A DNA stretch of 64,000 bases, taken from Paraburkholderia bryophila (lineage in GTDB: Bacteria > Pseudomonadota > Gammaproteobacteria > Burkholderiales > Burkholderiaceae). The stretch lies in the NCBI RefSeq assembly GCF_013409255.1, contig NZ_JACCAS010000001.1, positions 4,526,001-4,590,000 on the forward strand, in the 5' to 3' direction. Positions within the stretch are counted from its first letter, which is position 1. Each line of letters begins with the position of its first letter. The notes beneath the pieces are model-generated. The model saw only the letters and a program-made list of their open reading frames with translations, was not told the origin of the DNA and did no database searches. This document shows positions 26,802-36,324 of this stretch, in pieces. Both the position numbers and the translations under genes were made by a program.

Positions 26802-28508
26802 TCAGCTCGCCGCGTGCTCGACGATCAGTTGCACGCGCGACACGCCGTTCCACGTATCGCTGGCGAGCCGGTAAGCGACGGTGGTGCGCGCGGGCAGCGT
26901 GTCGGTGTGGTTGAACCAGATCGCGTTGAAGCGCTGGCGGCCGCGCACCAGTTGCAGCTTCAGATGCTTGTCCTTCACCAGCGCCTGCGACGCAATGTCG
27001 AATTCGCCCGAAAACACCGGCGCCGGGAAGCCTTGGCCCCACACGGCGGCGTCGAGCATTTCGACGAATTGCGGCGTGAAGTAGGCGTCTTCGAGTTCGC
27101 CGTCGGTTTCCACGGTGCGCGACAGCGCCTCTTCGGACAGCCATTCGCGGCCGACCGCCTCGAACGCGGCGGTGAAGCGCGGCACGTCGGCGGCGGCGAG
27201 TGTCAGGCCCGCGGCCATCGCGTGGCCGCCGAATTTGGCGATCAGGCCCGGCTCGCGCTTCGAGATCAGATCGAGCGCGTCGCGCAGATGGAAACCCGCG
27301 ATCGAGCGGCCCGAACCCTTGACGGTCTGGCCGCTGTCGTCGGCGAGCGCGAAGGTGAACGACGGCCGGTGGAATTTCTCCTTCAGGCGGCCCGCGACGA
27401 TGCCGATCACGCCCTGATGCCAACTGGGATTGAACAGCGTGATGGTGGTCGCGCCTTCCGGGTTGATCGCGGAGAGATCTTCAAGCGCCTGCTGTTGCAT
27501 GCCGGCTTCGATTTCGCGGCGCTCGCGGTTCATCGTGTCGAGTTGTTGCGCGAGATCCCACGCGCGGCCGATGTCGTCGGTGGTCAGGCATTCGATCCCG
27601 AGCGACATGTCCGACAGCCGGCCCGCGGCATTCAGCCGCGGCCCGAGCGCGAAGCCGAGGTCGAAGCCCGACGCGCTGCGCGCCTCGCGCGCGGCGGCGC
27701 GAAACAGCGCGGCAATGCCCGGCTGCATCTTGCCTTTGCGGATGCGCTGCAAGCCCTGAGCGACCAGCACGCGGTTATTGCCGTCGAGCTTGACGACGTC
27801 GGCGACCGTGCCGAGCGCCACCAGATCGAGCAGGCCGTCCAGACGCGGCTCCGGAAAGTCGTCGCCGAATGCGCCGCGACGGCGCAATTCGGCGCGCAAC
27901 GCCAGCAGCACGTAAAACATCACGCCGACCCCGGCAATGCATTTGCTCGGGAAGGTGCAGCCCGGCTGGTTCGGATTGACGATCGCGCGGGCGGCCGGCA
28001 GTTCGTCGCCAGGCAGGTGGTGATCGGTGACCAGTACGTCGATGCCGAGCGCGTTGGCCGCTTCCACGCCGTCGACGCTGGCGATGCCGTTGTCGACCGT
28101 GATCAGCAATTCCGGTTTGCCCGACGGGTTGCGCGCGGCGAGCGCGACGATCTCCGGCGTCAGGCCGTAGCCGTATTCGAAGCGGTTCGGCACCAGATAG
28201 TCGATCTGGCCGCCGAACATGCGCAGGCCGCGCACCGCGACCGCGCAGGCGGTGGCGCCGTCGCAATCGTAGTCGGCGACCACCAGCATGCGGCGCTTCT
28301 GCTGGATCGCGTCGGCGAGCAGTGCGGCGGCGTCTTCGCAGCCTTTGAGGCCGGCGGGCGGTACGAGCCGCGCAAGGCCGGTTTCGATTTCATCCGGCAT
28401 GCACACGCCGCGCGCTGCGTAGAGACGCGCGAGCACCGGATGCAGGCCGTGGCGGGTGAGCACTTCGGCGTCGACGGGGGAGCCGGCGCGCGTAACGATT
28501 CGAGTCAT
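26802..28508 (-). CDS. recJ: Single-stranded-DNA-specific exonuclease RecJ
   Basis: 568 residues. The DHH phosphoesterase motifs are present: VVADYDCDGATA (motif I) and VTDHHLPG (motif III), then a DHHA1 domain with GGHAMAAGLT and a C-terminal OB-like region. RecJ degrades single-stranded DNA 5' to 3' in recombination and mismatch repair. ATG 28508 yields the usual TRIVTR start. It lies downstream of the RpfE-like gene with a 42-bp gap, probably the same transcript. The 26608-26801 gap to prfB contains nothing notable. Confidence 0.95.
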   Translation of the reverse strand: MTRIVTRAGSPVDAEVLTRHGLHPVLARLYAARGVCMPDEIETGLARLVPPAGLKGCEDAAALLADAIQQKRRMLVVADYDCDGATACAVAVRGLRMFGGQIDYLVPNRFEYGYGLTPEIVALAARNPSGKPELLITVDNGIASVDGVEAANALGIDVLVTDHHLPGDELPAARAIVNPNQPGCTFPSKCIAGVGVMFYVLLALRAELRRRGAFGDDFPEPRLDGLLDLVALGTVADVVKLDGNNRVLVAQGLQRIRKGKMQPGIAALFRAAAREARSASGFDLGFALGPRLNAAGRLSDMSLGIECLTTDDIGRAWDLAQQLDTMNRERREIEAGMQQQALEDLSAINPEGATTITLFNPSWHQGVIGIVAGRLKEKFHRPSFTFALADDSGQTVKGSGRSIAGFHLRDALDLISKREPGLIAKFGGHAMAAGLTLAAADVPRFTAAFEAVGREWLSEEALSRTVETDGELEDAYFTPQFVEMLDAAVWGQGFPAPVFSGEFDIASQALVKDKHLKLQLVRGRQRFNAIWFNHTDTLPARTTVAYRLASDTWNGVSRVQLIVEHAAS

Positions 28509-28550
28509 TCGGAGAGGCCGTGGGTCATGCGATCGATCGCATGCAATCAA

Positions 28551-29705
28551 TCATTCGATGAAGAGCGACGCGAGCAGCCGCCGCCGCCAGAATTTGCGCA
28601 GGTCGCCGCGCGTGACCGTGAGCGTCACCGAGCCGGTGTCGCCGCACAGGGTCAGGCCGAGTTCGCCGAGTTCGCCGGATTGCAGCGCGGCGAGCACGGG
28701 GTCGAACCAGTCGGTTTGCAGCGCGGCGAAGGCGTCGTTCCAGCGCGCCCAGTCCTGCTCGATGTAGGGCGCGGAGAAGGGGTCGAGTTCGACGAGGGTG
28801 ACGCCGTCGGTGTGCGGTATGGGCGGCGCGTTGTTCACGTTGGCCGAGCCGGCCGCGTTAGCCGGCTGAGTCATGCCGCCGCCCGCATTCGCTGCCCGCA
28901 GCGTCGCGAACGATGCCGGCGGCGCGCCGGTTTCCACACCCGCCGTCATCGCCAGGCCACGCGTAGCCGCCGCGTCCGAAAGCACCCGGGCAAACGGGCT
29001 GCGCACCGGCTGCACCGCGCCTTGCGCGTGAAACCAGATCGAGTTCACCGCCGGCAGGCCGCGCGCCTCGCGCGCTTCGTTGACCGGATGCTCGAACCAG
29101 GCCATCTGCACTTCGTTCTGCAGCTTCATCCACGCGCGCGAACGGTCGCCCGAATGCGCCTCGTGCGGCAGCCAGATTTCGATGTTGCGGCCGCTCGCGC
29201 GCAGCGGCGACGCGCCCGCCAAGGTGCCGAAACCATCGCCGGACAGATACCAGCGCGCCGGTCGCGGTGCTTCGATGCGCACGCCGAGTTCTTCGATCAG
29301 AGGCCGCGCGACCGCGAGCAGCGCGGCGGCTTCGTCGTCGGACAAATCGAGCGAGGCGGGATCGATCAGCACCAGATGATCATGCGCGATGCGTACGTGC
29401 ACCGGCTGCACGCAGGCCCAGGTCGCCGTGCCGGGGTCGCCGCCGTCGGCCCGCAGCATGTATGGCGCGAGCGGTGCTTCGTCGGCGGCCGCCGCGCCGC
29501 TGGGCAGCGCGCCGAATTGCCGCGCCACCCAACGTTCGTGCGGCAGCGTGCGCTGAAAATCTTCGCCGACGACGCGTTCCACCAGCGTCGCGCGGGCGAT
29601 CAGCCGGTCGAGAGCGGGACTCTGTATGTCGTGTAGCGCGGTGGAGGCGTCCGCTGCGGCGGGCAGCGCGAAGGGGAGAAGAAGATGGAGACGGTTGGCG
29701 TGCAT
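28551..29705 (-). CDS. Conserved beta-proteobacterial protein, 'RpfE-like / cofactor-independent PGM-like' family
   Basis: 384 residues, cytoplasmic, no signal peptide. The N-terminus MHANRLHLLLPFALP, the central acidic stretch LDLSDDEAAALLAVARPLI, and NSIWFHAQGA are features of a conserved family located next to recJ in Burkholderia and relatives and annotated variously as RpfE-type regulatory protein or phosphoglycerate-mutase-like. I see no clear catalytic serine/metal set, so I do not assert enzymatic activity. An Asn/Ala/Gly-rich insertion lies around residue 290. ATG 29705 is chosen; ATG 29717 is also in frame. A TACAAT (29721-29716) overlaps the upstream ATG, so the mRNA may be almost leaderless. 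Confidence 0.7.
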   Translation of the reverse strand: MHANRLHLLLPFALPAAADASTALHDIQSPALDRLIARATLVERVVGEDFQRTLPHERWVARQFGALPSGAAAADEAPLAPYMLRADGGDPGTATWACVQPVHVRIAHDHLVLIDPASLDLSDDEAAALLAVARPLIEELGVRIEAPRPARWYLSGDGFGTLAGASPLRASGRNIEIWLPHEAHSGDRSRAWMKLQNEVQMAWFEHPVNEAREARGLPAVNSIWFHAQGAVQPVRSPFARVLSDAAATRGLAMTAGVETGAPPASFATLRAANAGGGMTQPANAAGSANVNNAPPIPHTDGVTLVELDPFSAPYIEQDWARWNDAFAALQTDWFDPVLAALQSGELGELGLTLCGDTGSVTLTVTRGDLRKFWRRRLLASLFIE

Positions 29706-29880
29706 GATGCTGCGCATTGTAGGGCAAAGAGTGCGAGTATTCAGACCATCGCAGACCAGACATAGCCGACGTCGCCTTCCGGTTCGACGGATCGCGGCGG
29801 GCGGTCGAGCGATGCGCCGTCGCCCAGGCGTCGCTGCAGCCGCGCGCGGCGGAACCGCGCCCATGAAGAGGGAGACGGGT

Positions 29881-30126
29881 ATGCCGCGTGAACTCAAAAG
29901 CGAGCAGGAACTGCTCGCGCTGGTCGTGAAGGCGCTCGATGCGGATCCGGCCACCGCCGGCTGGATTCCGACCGGCTTCCACGAGACCGTGGAGGACGAG
30001 GGCGGCTGCAACTGGGACATCAGCCATCTGCACCGCGACCGCCGCGACGCCGATGCGCGCGGGGAGGCCAGCAAGGCCGCCGCGGACATTATCAACGGGC
30101 TGCGCGGGCGCTATAACCTGCTTTAG
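29881..30126 (+). CDS. Small conserved hypothetical protein
   Basis: 81 residues from ATG 29881, with AGGGAG about nine bases upstream. It is acidic, and the middle contains EDEGGCNWDISHLHRDR. No membrane segment or signal peptide. An alternative in-frame ATG at 29863 overlaps the ribosome-binding site. Codon usage fits the genome. Function unknown; the following gap of about 280 bp to the lol genes shows no other gene. Confidence 0.65.
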   Translation: MPRELKSEQELLALVVKALDADPATAGWIPTGFHETVEDEGGCNWDISHLHRDRRDADARGEASKAAADIINGLRGRYNLL

Positions 30127-30407
30127 CGGCGGCCGCGAGGCCGGAGTCCGCGAGTCCGCGGGATTGTATGGCAAACTTCGCGCTTGATCGGCGGTGACGA
30201 CCGCAGCGGCCGGCTTTCAGGCAGTCCTGGAAGGCGGCACGGGGCGGTGGCACCGCGCCGTGGCGCGCGCATTGCTATGAGCTGGCGCGCCGCACCGGAA
30301 CCATCCGCGTCGCCGCGACACCAATGATCACGACGCTCGGGCCGCACGACAGGCGCTTCACGCCCGCGTGCGCGGCACAAAGCCGAAGAACGCAGAAAAG
30401 GATTCGC

Positions 30408-31661
30408 TTGAAATTTCCCTACGAATGGCAGATTGGCTGGCGCTACACCCGCGCCGGCAAACGCACGACCGGTAACGGCTTCATCTCCTTCATCGCGCTG
30501 GTGTCGATGTCCGGCATCGCGCTCGGCGTCGCGGCGCTGATCGTCGTGTTGTCGGTAATGAACGGTTTCCAGAAAGAGGTGCGCGACCGCATGTTGTCGG
30601 TGCTCGCGCACGTCGAAATTTTTTCGCCGACCGGGTCGATGCCCAATTGGCAACTGACTGCCCAGGAAGCGCGGCAGAACAAGGAAGTGATCGGCGCGGC
30701 GCCTTACGTCGAAGCGCAGGCGTTGCTCACGCGTCAGGACGCCGTGAGCGGTGTGGCGCTGCGCGGCGTCGAGCCGTCGCTGGAGCCGGAAGTGTCGGAC
30801 ATCGGTAAGGAGATGAAAGGCGGCACGCTGAACGCGCTGGTGCCGGGCGACTTCGGGATCGTGCTGGGGGCCGATCTGGCCACCAATCTCGGCGTGCAGG
30901 TCAACGACAAGATCACGCTGGTCGCGCCCGAAGGCACCATCACGCCCGCCGGCATGCTGCCGCGGCTGAAGCAGTTCACCGTGGTGGGCATCTTCGAGTC
31001 CGGGCATTACGAGTACGACAGCACGCTCGCGCTGATCAACATTAAAGACGCGCAGGCGCTGTTCCGGCTGTCCGCGCCGACCGGCGTGCGCTTGCGCCTG
31101 ACCGACATGCAGCGCGCGCCGGAGGTCGCGCATCAGCTCGCCAGGACCTTATCCGGCGACCTCTACATTCGCGACTGGACGCAGCAGAACAAGACCTGGT
31201 TCTCCGCGGTGCAGATCGAAAAACGCATGATGTTCATCATCCTCACGCTGATCATCGCGGTGGCGGCGTTCAATCTGGTGTCGTCGCTGGTCATGACCGT
31301 GACCAACAAGCAGGCCGACATCGCGATTCTGCGTACGCTCGGCGCGCAGCCTCGCTCGATCATGAAGATCTTCGTGGTGCAGGGCGTGACGATCGGCTTT
31401 ATCGGCACGGCGACGGGCGTCGCGCTCGGCTGCCTGATCGCGTGGAGCATTCCATGGCTCGTGCCGATGATCGAGCATGTGCTCGGCGTGCAATTCCTGC
31501 CGCCGTCGGTGTACTTCATCAACGAACTGCCGTCCGAACTGATTCCGGCCGACGTCGCGCGGATCGGCGTGATCGCCTTCGCGATGTCGGCGCTGGCGAC
31601 GCTTTACCCGAGCTGGCGTGGTGCGAAAGTCCGTCCGGCGGAGGCACTGCGCTATGAATGA
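30408..31661 (+). CDS. lolC: Lipoprotein-releasing ABC transporter permease LolC/E
   Basis: 417 residues from TTG 30408 (AAAGGA upstream). The N-terminal cytoplasmic helix [16 protein letters not shown] and first membrane segment, a large periplasmic domain (about 50-270), and three further membrane helices with an FtsX-type domain match LolC/LolE. The complex releases mature lipoproteins from the inner membrane to LolA. Only one permease gene is present; E. coli has two (lolC, lolE). Its stop overlaps the lolD start by 8 bp (ATGAATGA), showing translational coupling. Confidence 0.93.
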   Translation: MKFPYEWQIGWRYTRAGKRTTGNGFISFIALVSMSGIALGVAALIVVLSVMNGFQKEVRDRMLSVLAHVEIFSPTGSMPNWQLTAQEARQNKEVIGAAPYVEAQALLTRQDAVSGVALRGVEPSLEPEVSDIGKEMKGGTLNALVPGDFGIVLGADLATNLGVQVNDKITLVAPEGTITPAGMLPRLKQFTVVGIFESGHYEYDSTLALINIKDAQALFRLSAPTGVRLRLTDMQRAPEVAHQLARTLSGDLYIRDWTQQNKTWFSAVQIEKRMMFIILTLIIAVAAFNLVSSLVMTVTNKQADIAILRTLGAQPRSIMKIFVVQGVTIGFIGTATGVALGCLIAWSIPWLVPMIEHVLGVQFLPPSVYFINELPSELIPADVARIGVIAFAMSALATLYPSWRGAKVRPAEALRYE

Positions 31662-32397
31662 CCGGACCGCAACTTTACCCATGACTTCTCAGGACAACGC
31701 GCGGTATCCGTACGTGCTCGAAGCAACCGGCATTTCCAAAGCGTTCGTGCAGGGCGGTTTGAACGTGCAGGTGCTCAACAACACGCAACTGAGCGTGCGG
31801 CGCGGCGAGAAACTGGCGATCGTCGGCGCGTCGGGTTCCGGCAAAAGCACGTTGCTGCACGTGCTCGGCGGCCTCGACGATCCGAGCGCGGGTCAGGTGT
31901 CCGTGATGGGCAAACCGTTCACGAAACTCTCCGAGCGCGAACGCAACGACCTGCGCAATCGCGCGCTGGGTTTCGTCTATCAGTTCCACCATTTGCTGCC
32001 GGAATTCACCGCGTTGGACAACGTCGCCATGCCGCTGCGAATTCGTCGCTTGCCGACCGAAGTCGCGCGCCGCGAAGCGCTCGCGGTGCTGGAGCGGGTC
32101 GGCATGGGGCATCGCGCGAAACATCGTCCGGGCGAGTTGTCGGGCGGCGAGCGTCAGCGGGTGGCGATTGCGCGGGCGCTGGTGACCAAACCCGCCTGCG
32201 TGCTCGCCGATGAACCGACCGGCAATCTCGACGGCGGCACCGCCGATACCGTGTTCAATCTGATGCTCGAACTGTCGCAAACCATGGAGACCAGCTTCGT
32301 GATCGTCACGCACGATCCTGAACTGGCTGGGCGATGCGACCGCATCATGCGGTTGCGCGAGGGCGTGCTCTATGAAGAGCCGTCGGTGCCGGTTTGA
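31654..32397 (+). CDS. lolD: Lipoprotein-releasing system ATP-binding protein LolD
   Basis: 247 residues. Walker [10 protein letters not shown] (58-66), ABC signature [15 protein letters not shown], Walker [13 protein letters not shown] and H-loop VTHD are intact. It powers the LolC/E permease. ATG 31654 overlaps the end of lolC; ATG 31681 (MTSQDN) is an alternative that would give a shorter N-terminus. The many lipoproteins encoded in this window (BamB, BamC, others) are expected clients. Confidence 0.95.
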   Translation: MNDRTATLPMTSQDNARYPYVLEATGISKAFVQGGLNVQVLNNTQLSVRRGEKLAIVGASGSGKSTLLHVLGGLDDPSAGQVSVMGKPFTKLSERERNDLRNRALGFVYQFHHLLPEFTALDNVAMPLRIRRLPTEVARREALAVLERVGMGHRAKHRPGELSGGERQRVAIARALVTKPACVLADEPTGNLDGGTADTVFNLMLELSQTMETSFVIVTHDPELAGRCDRIMRLREGVLYEEPSVPV

Positions 32398-32472
32398 GCG
32401 GCCTGGTCACACTGGCGATCTGATCGTTTCATCTTCTGATCGTCTAACGCTGCGCGCATAGCCAGACACGCC

Positions 32473-33261
32473 ATGTGGATCGATACCCACTGTCATCTCG
32501 ACGCTTCCGAATTCGACGCCGACCGCGCTGCCGTCGCGGCGGCGGCGCGCGCGGCGGGCGTCGGACGGATCGTGATTCCGGCGATCGGCCGCCAGAATTT
32601 CGCGGCGGTGCGTGAGCTGGCGCATCGGGTCGAAGGCGGCGCGTACGCGCTCGGCATTCATCCGCTGTTCACGCCGGGCGCGCAGGACAGCGATCTCGAT
32701 TTGCTGCGCATGGAGATCGAGGCGAGTCTCGACGATCCTTTGTTCGTCGGCATCGGCGAGATCGGGCTCGATTATTTTGTCGACGGTCTCGACGATGCGC
32801 GCCAGCAGTTTTTCTACAACGGACAACTGCAACTCGCGCGCGAATTCGATCTGCCGGTGATTTGCCATGTGCGCAAATCGCAGGATCAGGTGATCGCGGG
32901 GCTGCGGCGGCAGCAGATTCATCGCGGCATCGCGCACGCGTTCAACGGCAGTTTTCAGCAGGCGCAAGCCTATCTCGATCAGGGTATGCATCTCGGCTTC
33001 GGCGGCAATCTGACGTTCGAGCGCGCAAGGCAAATTCGCCGGCTCGCCGAGCAATTGCCGTTCGATGCGCTGGTCGTCGAGACCGATGCGCCGGACATCG
33101 CGCCTTCGTGGATCTATAAACAGCGCAACTCGCCGGAGCAGATTCCGGCGATCGGTGCGGGCCTCGCGCAACTGCGCGGCATGAGCGCCGACGAAGCCGC
33201 CCTAGGCACAACGGCTAACGCGCTCGCCGCGTTGCCGCGACTGGCACTTTCCTCTGCATAA
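32473..33261 (+). CDS. TatD family deoxyribonuclease/hydrolase
   Basis: 262 residues. The metal-binding motif DTHCHLD starts at residue 4 and GEIGLDY, CHVRKSQDQ and ETDAPDIAP follow in the family order, so all the usual TatD metal ligands appear present. TatD proteins are Mg-dependent 3'-5' nucleases acting on damaged DNA/RNA. It lies between lolD and comEC, both involved in envelope transport, with 75 bp before it; possibly a shared transcript. Confidence 0.93.
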   Translation: MWIDTHCHLDASEFDADRAAVAAAARAAGVGRIVIPAIGRQNFAAVRELAHRVEGGAYALGIHPLFTPGAQDSDLDLLRMEIEASLDDPLFVGIGEIGLDYFVDGLDDARQQFFYNGQLQLAREFDLPVICHVRKSQDQVIAGLRRQQIHRGIAHAFNGSFQQAQAYLDQGMHLGFGGNLTFERARQIRRLAEQLPFDALVVETDAPDIAPSWIYKQRNSPEQIPAIGAGLAQLRGMSADEAALGTTANALAALPRLALSSA

Positions 33262-33372
33262 TTGACTCGATGGTTTGAGGGGTTCGCGCCGGGCGATATC
33301 CACGTCCGGCGGGCTTGCTGACACCTGTTTGTTGGACGTTGTGCTGTCCGGCGATCGTTGGGCGGAGGCGGT

Positions 33373-36246
33373 ATGCGGGCGTGGTGGTGCGGGTTTGCGT
33401 TGGGTGTGGTCGGGTTGCAGCGGCAGGCGGTGTTGCCGGGATGGTGGGGGTGGCTTGGGCTGGTGGTGGTTGTGGGCGTGGGAGTGGCTGTTGCCGTTTG
33501 GGGAGCGCGTGAGGGCGGGGCTTCAGCCCGGGTCACCGCAGCAGCTGCTGCTGCCGCCGCTACCGCTGCGGCCACCCACACCGCCACGGCTCCAATTCCA
33601 ACTCCGGCCACGGCTTGGAGGCGGACTTCGGCCTGGGTCGCAACGTGCGCTCGCGCATGGAGCGTCCGCATACACACGATCTGCTGCAACCCGCGTCTAC
33701 GGACCTTCGCCATCTGGACCGGCATCTGGTGCGCGGCAATCTGCGCGGGCTTCGGCTATGCCGCATGGCGCGCGGAAGTACGGCTCGCCGTGAGCCTGCC
33801 GAGCGTCTGGGAAGGCCGCGATATTGTCGTGACCGGCAGCATCAAAGGCCTGCCGTCGCGCGATGAAAAGGGCGCCCGGTTTCTATTCGATGTCGAGTCG
33901 GCCGACGCGCCGGTCGCCGCCTTCCCGCGCGTGATTCAATTGTCGTGGATCGCCCAGGATGCGCCGCCGCCTCCGCTCGAACCGGGTGAGCGCTGGCGCC
34001 TGACGGTGCGGATCAAGCGTCCGCACGGCAATGCGAACTTCGGCGTGCGCGACGCCGAAGCAAACCTGCTTGCCCGCAACGTGCGAGCGACCGGCTACGT
34101 GAGCGCGCCGGCTTTGGCCTCGCGATTGCCGGGCGCCGCGCACGGTGTGAGCGTCACCGTGGATCGCTGGCGCGCGGCCTTGCGGGCACGGATCGACGCC
34201 GTGCTCGCCGACGCGCCGCATCGGGGCATCGTGGTGGCGCTGGCGATCGGCGCGCAGGACGAAGTCAGCGCGGCGGACTGGCTGTTGATGCGCGGCACGG
34301 GCACGACCCATCTGGTGGCGATCTCGGGTTTGCACATCGGCTTCGCCGCGGGTCTCGCCGGATGGCTGGCGGGCGCGCTGTGGCGGCGCTCGGGCTGGCT
34401 CGGCCGCTACTGGCCGTTGTGGCTACCCGCGCAGATCGTTACGGTGGCGGGCGGCGCGCTGTTCGCGGCCTTGCATGCCGCGTTGGCCGGTTTCAACGTG
34501 CCGGCGCAGCGCGCGCTATGGATGGCCGCCGTCCTCGCGCTGGCGTTTGTCAGTGGCCGCCATGTCGCCCGTTCGGTGGTGCTGGCGTGGGCGCTGGGGC
34601 TGGTGCTGCTGATCGATCCATGGGCGGTGGTGTCGGCGGGATTCTGGCTGTCGTTTTGCGCGGTGGCGGCGATTCTGTTCGCGGTGTCGGGGCGGCCGCG
34701 CGTGCAGGATCACGAACAGCACCATGGGGAAGAGGGCGACGAAGCCAATGCCAATGTCAACGCCGCGTCGAGCCGGTGGTCGAGCGTGCGCGCCGGTCTG
34801 CGTCGCCGTGCGCGGGCTTTCGTCGAACGCCTGCGTAGCGCCGCGCACGTGCAGTTCGCGGTGACCGTCGCGCTCGCGCCGCTGACTGTCTACTGGTTCT
34901 CGCAGATCCCGCTGGTCGGCCCGCTGGCGAACGCGTTCGCGATTCCGTGGGTAAGCCTGCTCGTCACGCCGGCGGTGCTGGCCGGCGTCGCGCTGCCCGC
35001 GCCGTTCGATGCCTATGCGTTTCAGGGCGCGCACGCGTTGCTTGATGGGATGGTGTCGGGTTTGCGGATGCTGTCCGGTCCTGCGTGGGCGCTTTGGCGG
35101 TTGCCGCAACCGGACGCCTGGACGCTCGCCGCGGCGGCGGTCGGTGTGCTCTGGTGTCTCGCGCCGCGCGGCTGGCCGTTGCGCTGGGCCGCGCCGCTCA
35201 CCTGGTTGCCGCTGCTGTTGCCGCCGGCCAATGGACCTGCGCCCGGTGGTTTTCGTTTAACCGCGCTGGACGTCGGGCAAGGCACGTCGGTGCTGATCGA
35301 AACGGCTCATCACACACTGTTGTTCGACGCCGGGCCGGGACCGGAATCGACCCACGCGGGCGAGCGCGTGGTCGTGCCGTTCTTGCAGGCGCGTGGCGTG
35401 AACGCGCTCGATACGCTGATCATCAGCCATGCCGATTCCGATCACTCAGGCGGCGCGCCCGCCGTGCTCGACGCGATCGAGGTTCGTCAAATGGTGGCAG
35501 CGTTGGCGCCGGAGAACGCCTTGTGGTCGAACGCGAAGCAGCGCGGCGCCGATACGCTGCCCTGTGCGGCGGGGCAGCGCTGGCAGTGGGACGGCGTCGA
35601 GTTCGCGATGCTGTGGCCGGATGCCGGGCCGCTGCAAGGTAAGCCAAATGCGCATTGTTGTGTGCTGCGGGTCAGTACGTTGGGCGCTTCGGACGGGCTG
35701 GGATCGGATTCTTTGGGCGGGTCGGGCGTTGGCCCGCGATCGGCTGCGCCGCTCGTTGCCTCGGTAGGCGCCTCGGCCAACACCTCGGCCAGCCTATCGG
35801 CGGCCCCATCCTCCGCGCCCGTTCAAACGCCGCCCCCGCGCATCGCGGCCTTGCTGACGGCGGACATCGAGGCGCCGGTCGAACGCGTGCTGCTCGCGCG
35901 CGCCCGCGATGCGTTGCGCGCGCAGGTGCTGGTCGTGCCGCATCACGGCAGCAAGACCTCATCGACCGAGCCGTTCCTCGACTCTATCGAACCGCTCGTC
36001 GCGCTATTTCAGGTAGGCTATCGCAACCGTTTTCATCATCCGGATGCGGGCGTGTTCGAGCGCTACCGGGCAAGGCGGATCGAGCTCGGGCGCAGCGATG
36101 CGGACGGTGCGGTGCGGGTCGAGGTCAAGGTCAAGGTCGAGATCGATCCGGGGCATGGCGCGCAAACCGCCTCGGGCGCGCAAGGCGCCACGCTGACGCT
36201 CGAGCGTTACCGCGACGTGCAGCGCCGCTACTGGATGGATCGCTGA
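33373..36246 (+). CDS. comEC: DNA internalization competence protein ComEC/Rec2
   Basis: About 957 residues. An N-terminal hydrophobic region and DUF4131/OB-like domain (to about residue 250) precede the Competence multi-helix channel domain (GTTHLVAISGLHIGFAAG) and a C-terminal metallo-beta-lactamase domain (LDVGQGTSVLIE; ISHADSDHSGG; VPHHGSKTSS). It forms the channel for single-stranded DNA uptake. The first 60 residues are extremely Gly/Val/Trp-rich and are followed by an Ala/Thr-rich segment (about 52-78); this part is encoded by unusually G+T-rich DNA. ATG 33373 has GGAGG close upstream; TTG 33358 would add five residues. An Asn/Ala-rich insertion interrupts the channel region (about 456-475). 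Confidence 0.9.
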   Translation: MRAWWCGFALGVVGLQRQAVLPGWWGWLGLVVVVGVGVAVAVWGAREGGASARVTAAAAAAAATAAATHTATAPIPTPATAWRRTSAWVATCARAWSVRIHTICCNPRLRTFAIWTGIWCAAICAGFGYAAWRAEVRLAVSLPSVWEGRDIVVTGSIKGLPSRDEKGARFLFDVESADAPVAAFPRVIQLSWIAQDAPPPPLEPGERWRLTVRIKRPHGNANFGVRDAEANLLARNVRATGYVSAPALASRLPGAAHGVSVTVDRWRAALRARIDAVLADAPHRGIVVALAIGAQDEVSAADWLLMRGTGTTHLVAISGLHIGFAAGLAGWLAGALWRRSGWLGRYWPLWLPAQIVTVAGGALFAALHAALAGFNVPAQRALWMAAVLALAFVSGRHVARSVVLAWALGLVLLIDPWAVVSAGFWLSFCAVAAILFAVSGRPRVQDHEQHHGEEGDEANANVNAASSRWSSVRAGLRRRARAFVERLRSAAHVQFAVTVALAPLTVYWFSQIPLVGPLANAFAIPWVSLLVTPAVLAGVALPAPFDAYAFQGAHALLDGMVSGLRMLSGPAWALWRLPQPDAWTLAAAAVGVLWCLAPRGWPLRWAAPLTWLPLLLPPANGPAPGGFRLTALDVGQGTSVLIETAHHTLLFDAGPGPESTHAGERVVVPFLQARGVNALDTLIISHADSDHSGGAPAVLDAIEVRQMVAALAPENALWSNAKQRGADTLPCAAGQRWQWDGVEFAMLWPDAGPLQGKPNAHCCVLRVSTLGASDGLGSDSLGGSGVGPRSAAPLVASVGASANTSASLSAAPSSAPVQTPPPRIAALLTADIEAPVERVLLARARDALRAQVLVVPHHGSKTSSTEPFLDSIEPLVALFQVGYRNRFHHPDAGVFERYRARRIELGRSDADGAVRVEVKVKVEIDPGHGAQTASGAQGATLTLERYRDVQRRYWMDR

Positions 36247-36324
36247 CCGGATCGCCGACTCGATCGTCGGCAAGCGAGCGACCACCGGGCCCGCACGAAA
36301 AAAACAGAACGGAGAGTGCCGCAG

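Noticed and set aside
26694..29636. A 980-codon plus-strand open frame across recJ and its neighbour
   Set aside because: Antisense shadow of recJ and the conserved recJ-linked gene.
33275..33793. A 172-codon open frame overlapping the start of comEC
   Set aside because: It overlaps comEC in another frame and encodes low-complexity Gly/Arg/Trp sequence without a domain.
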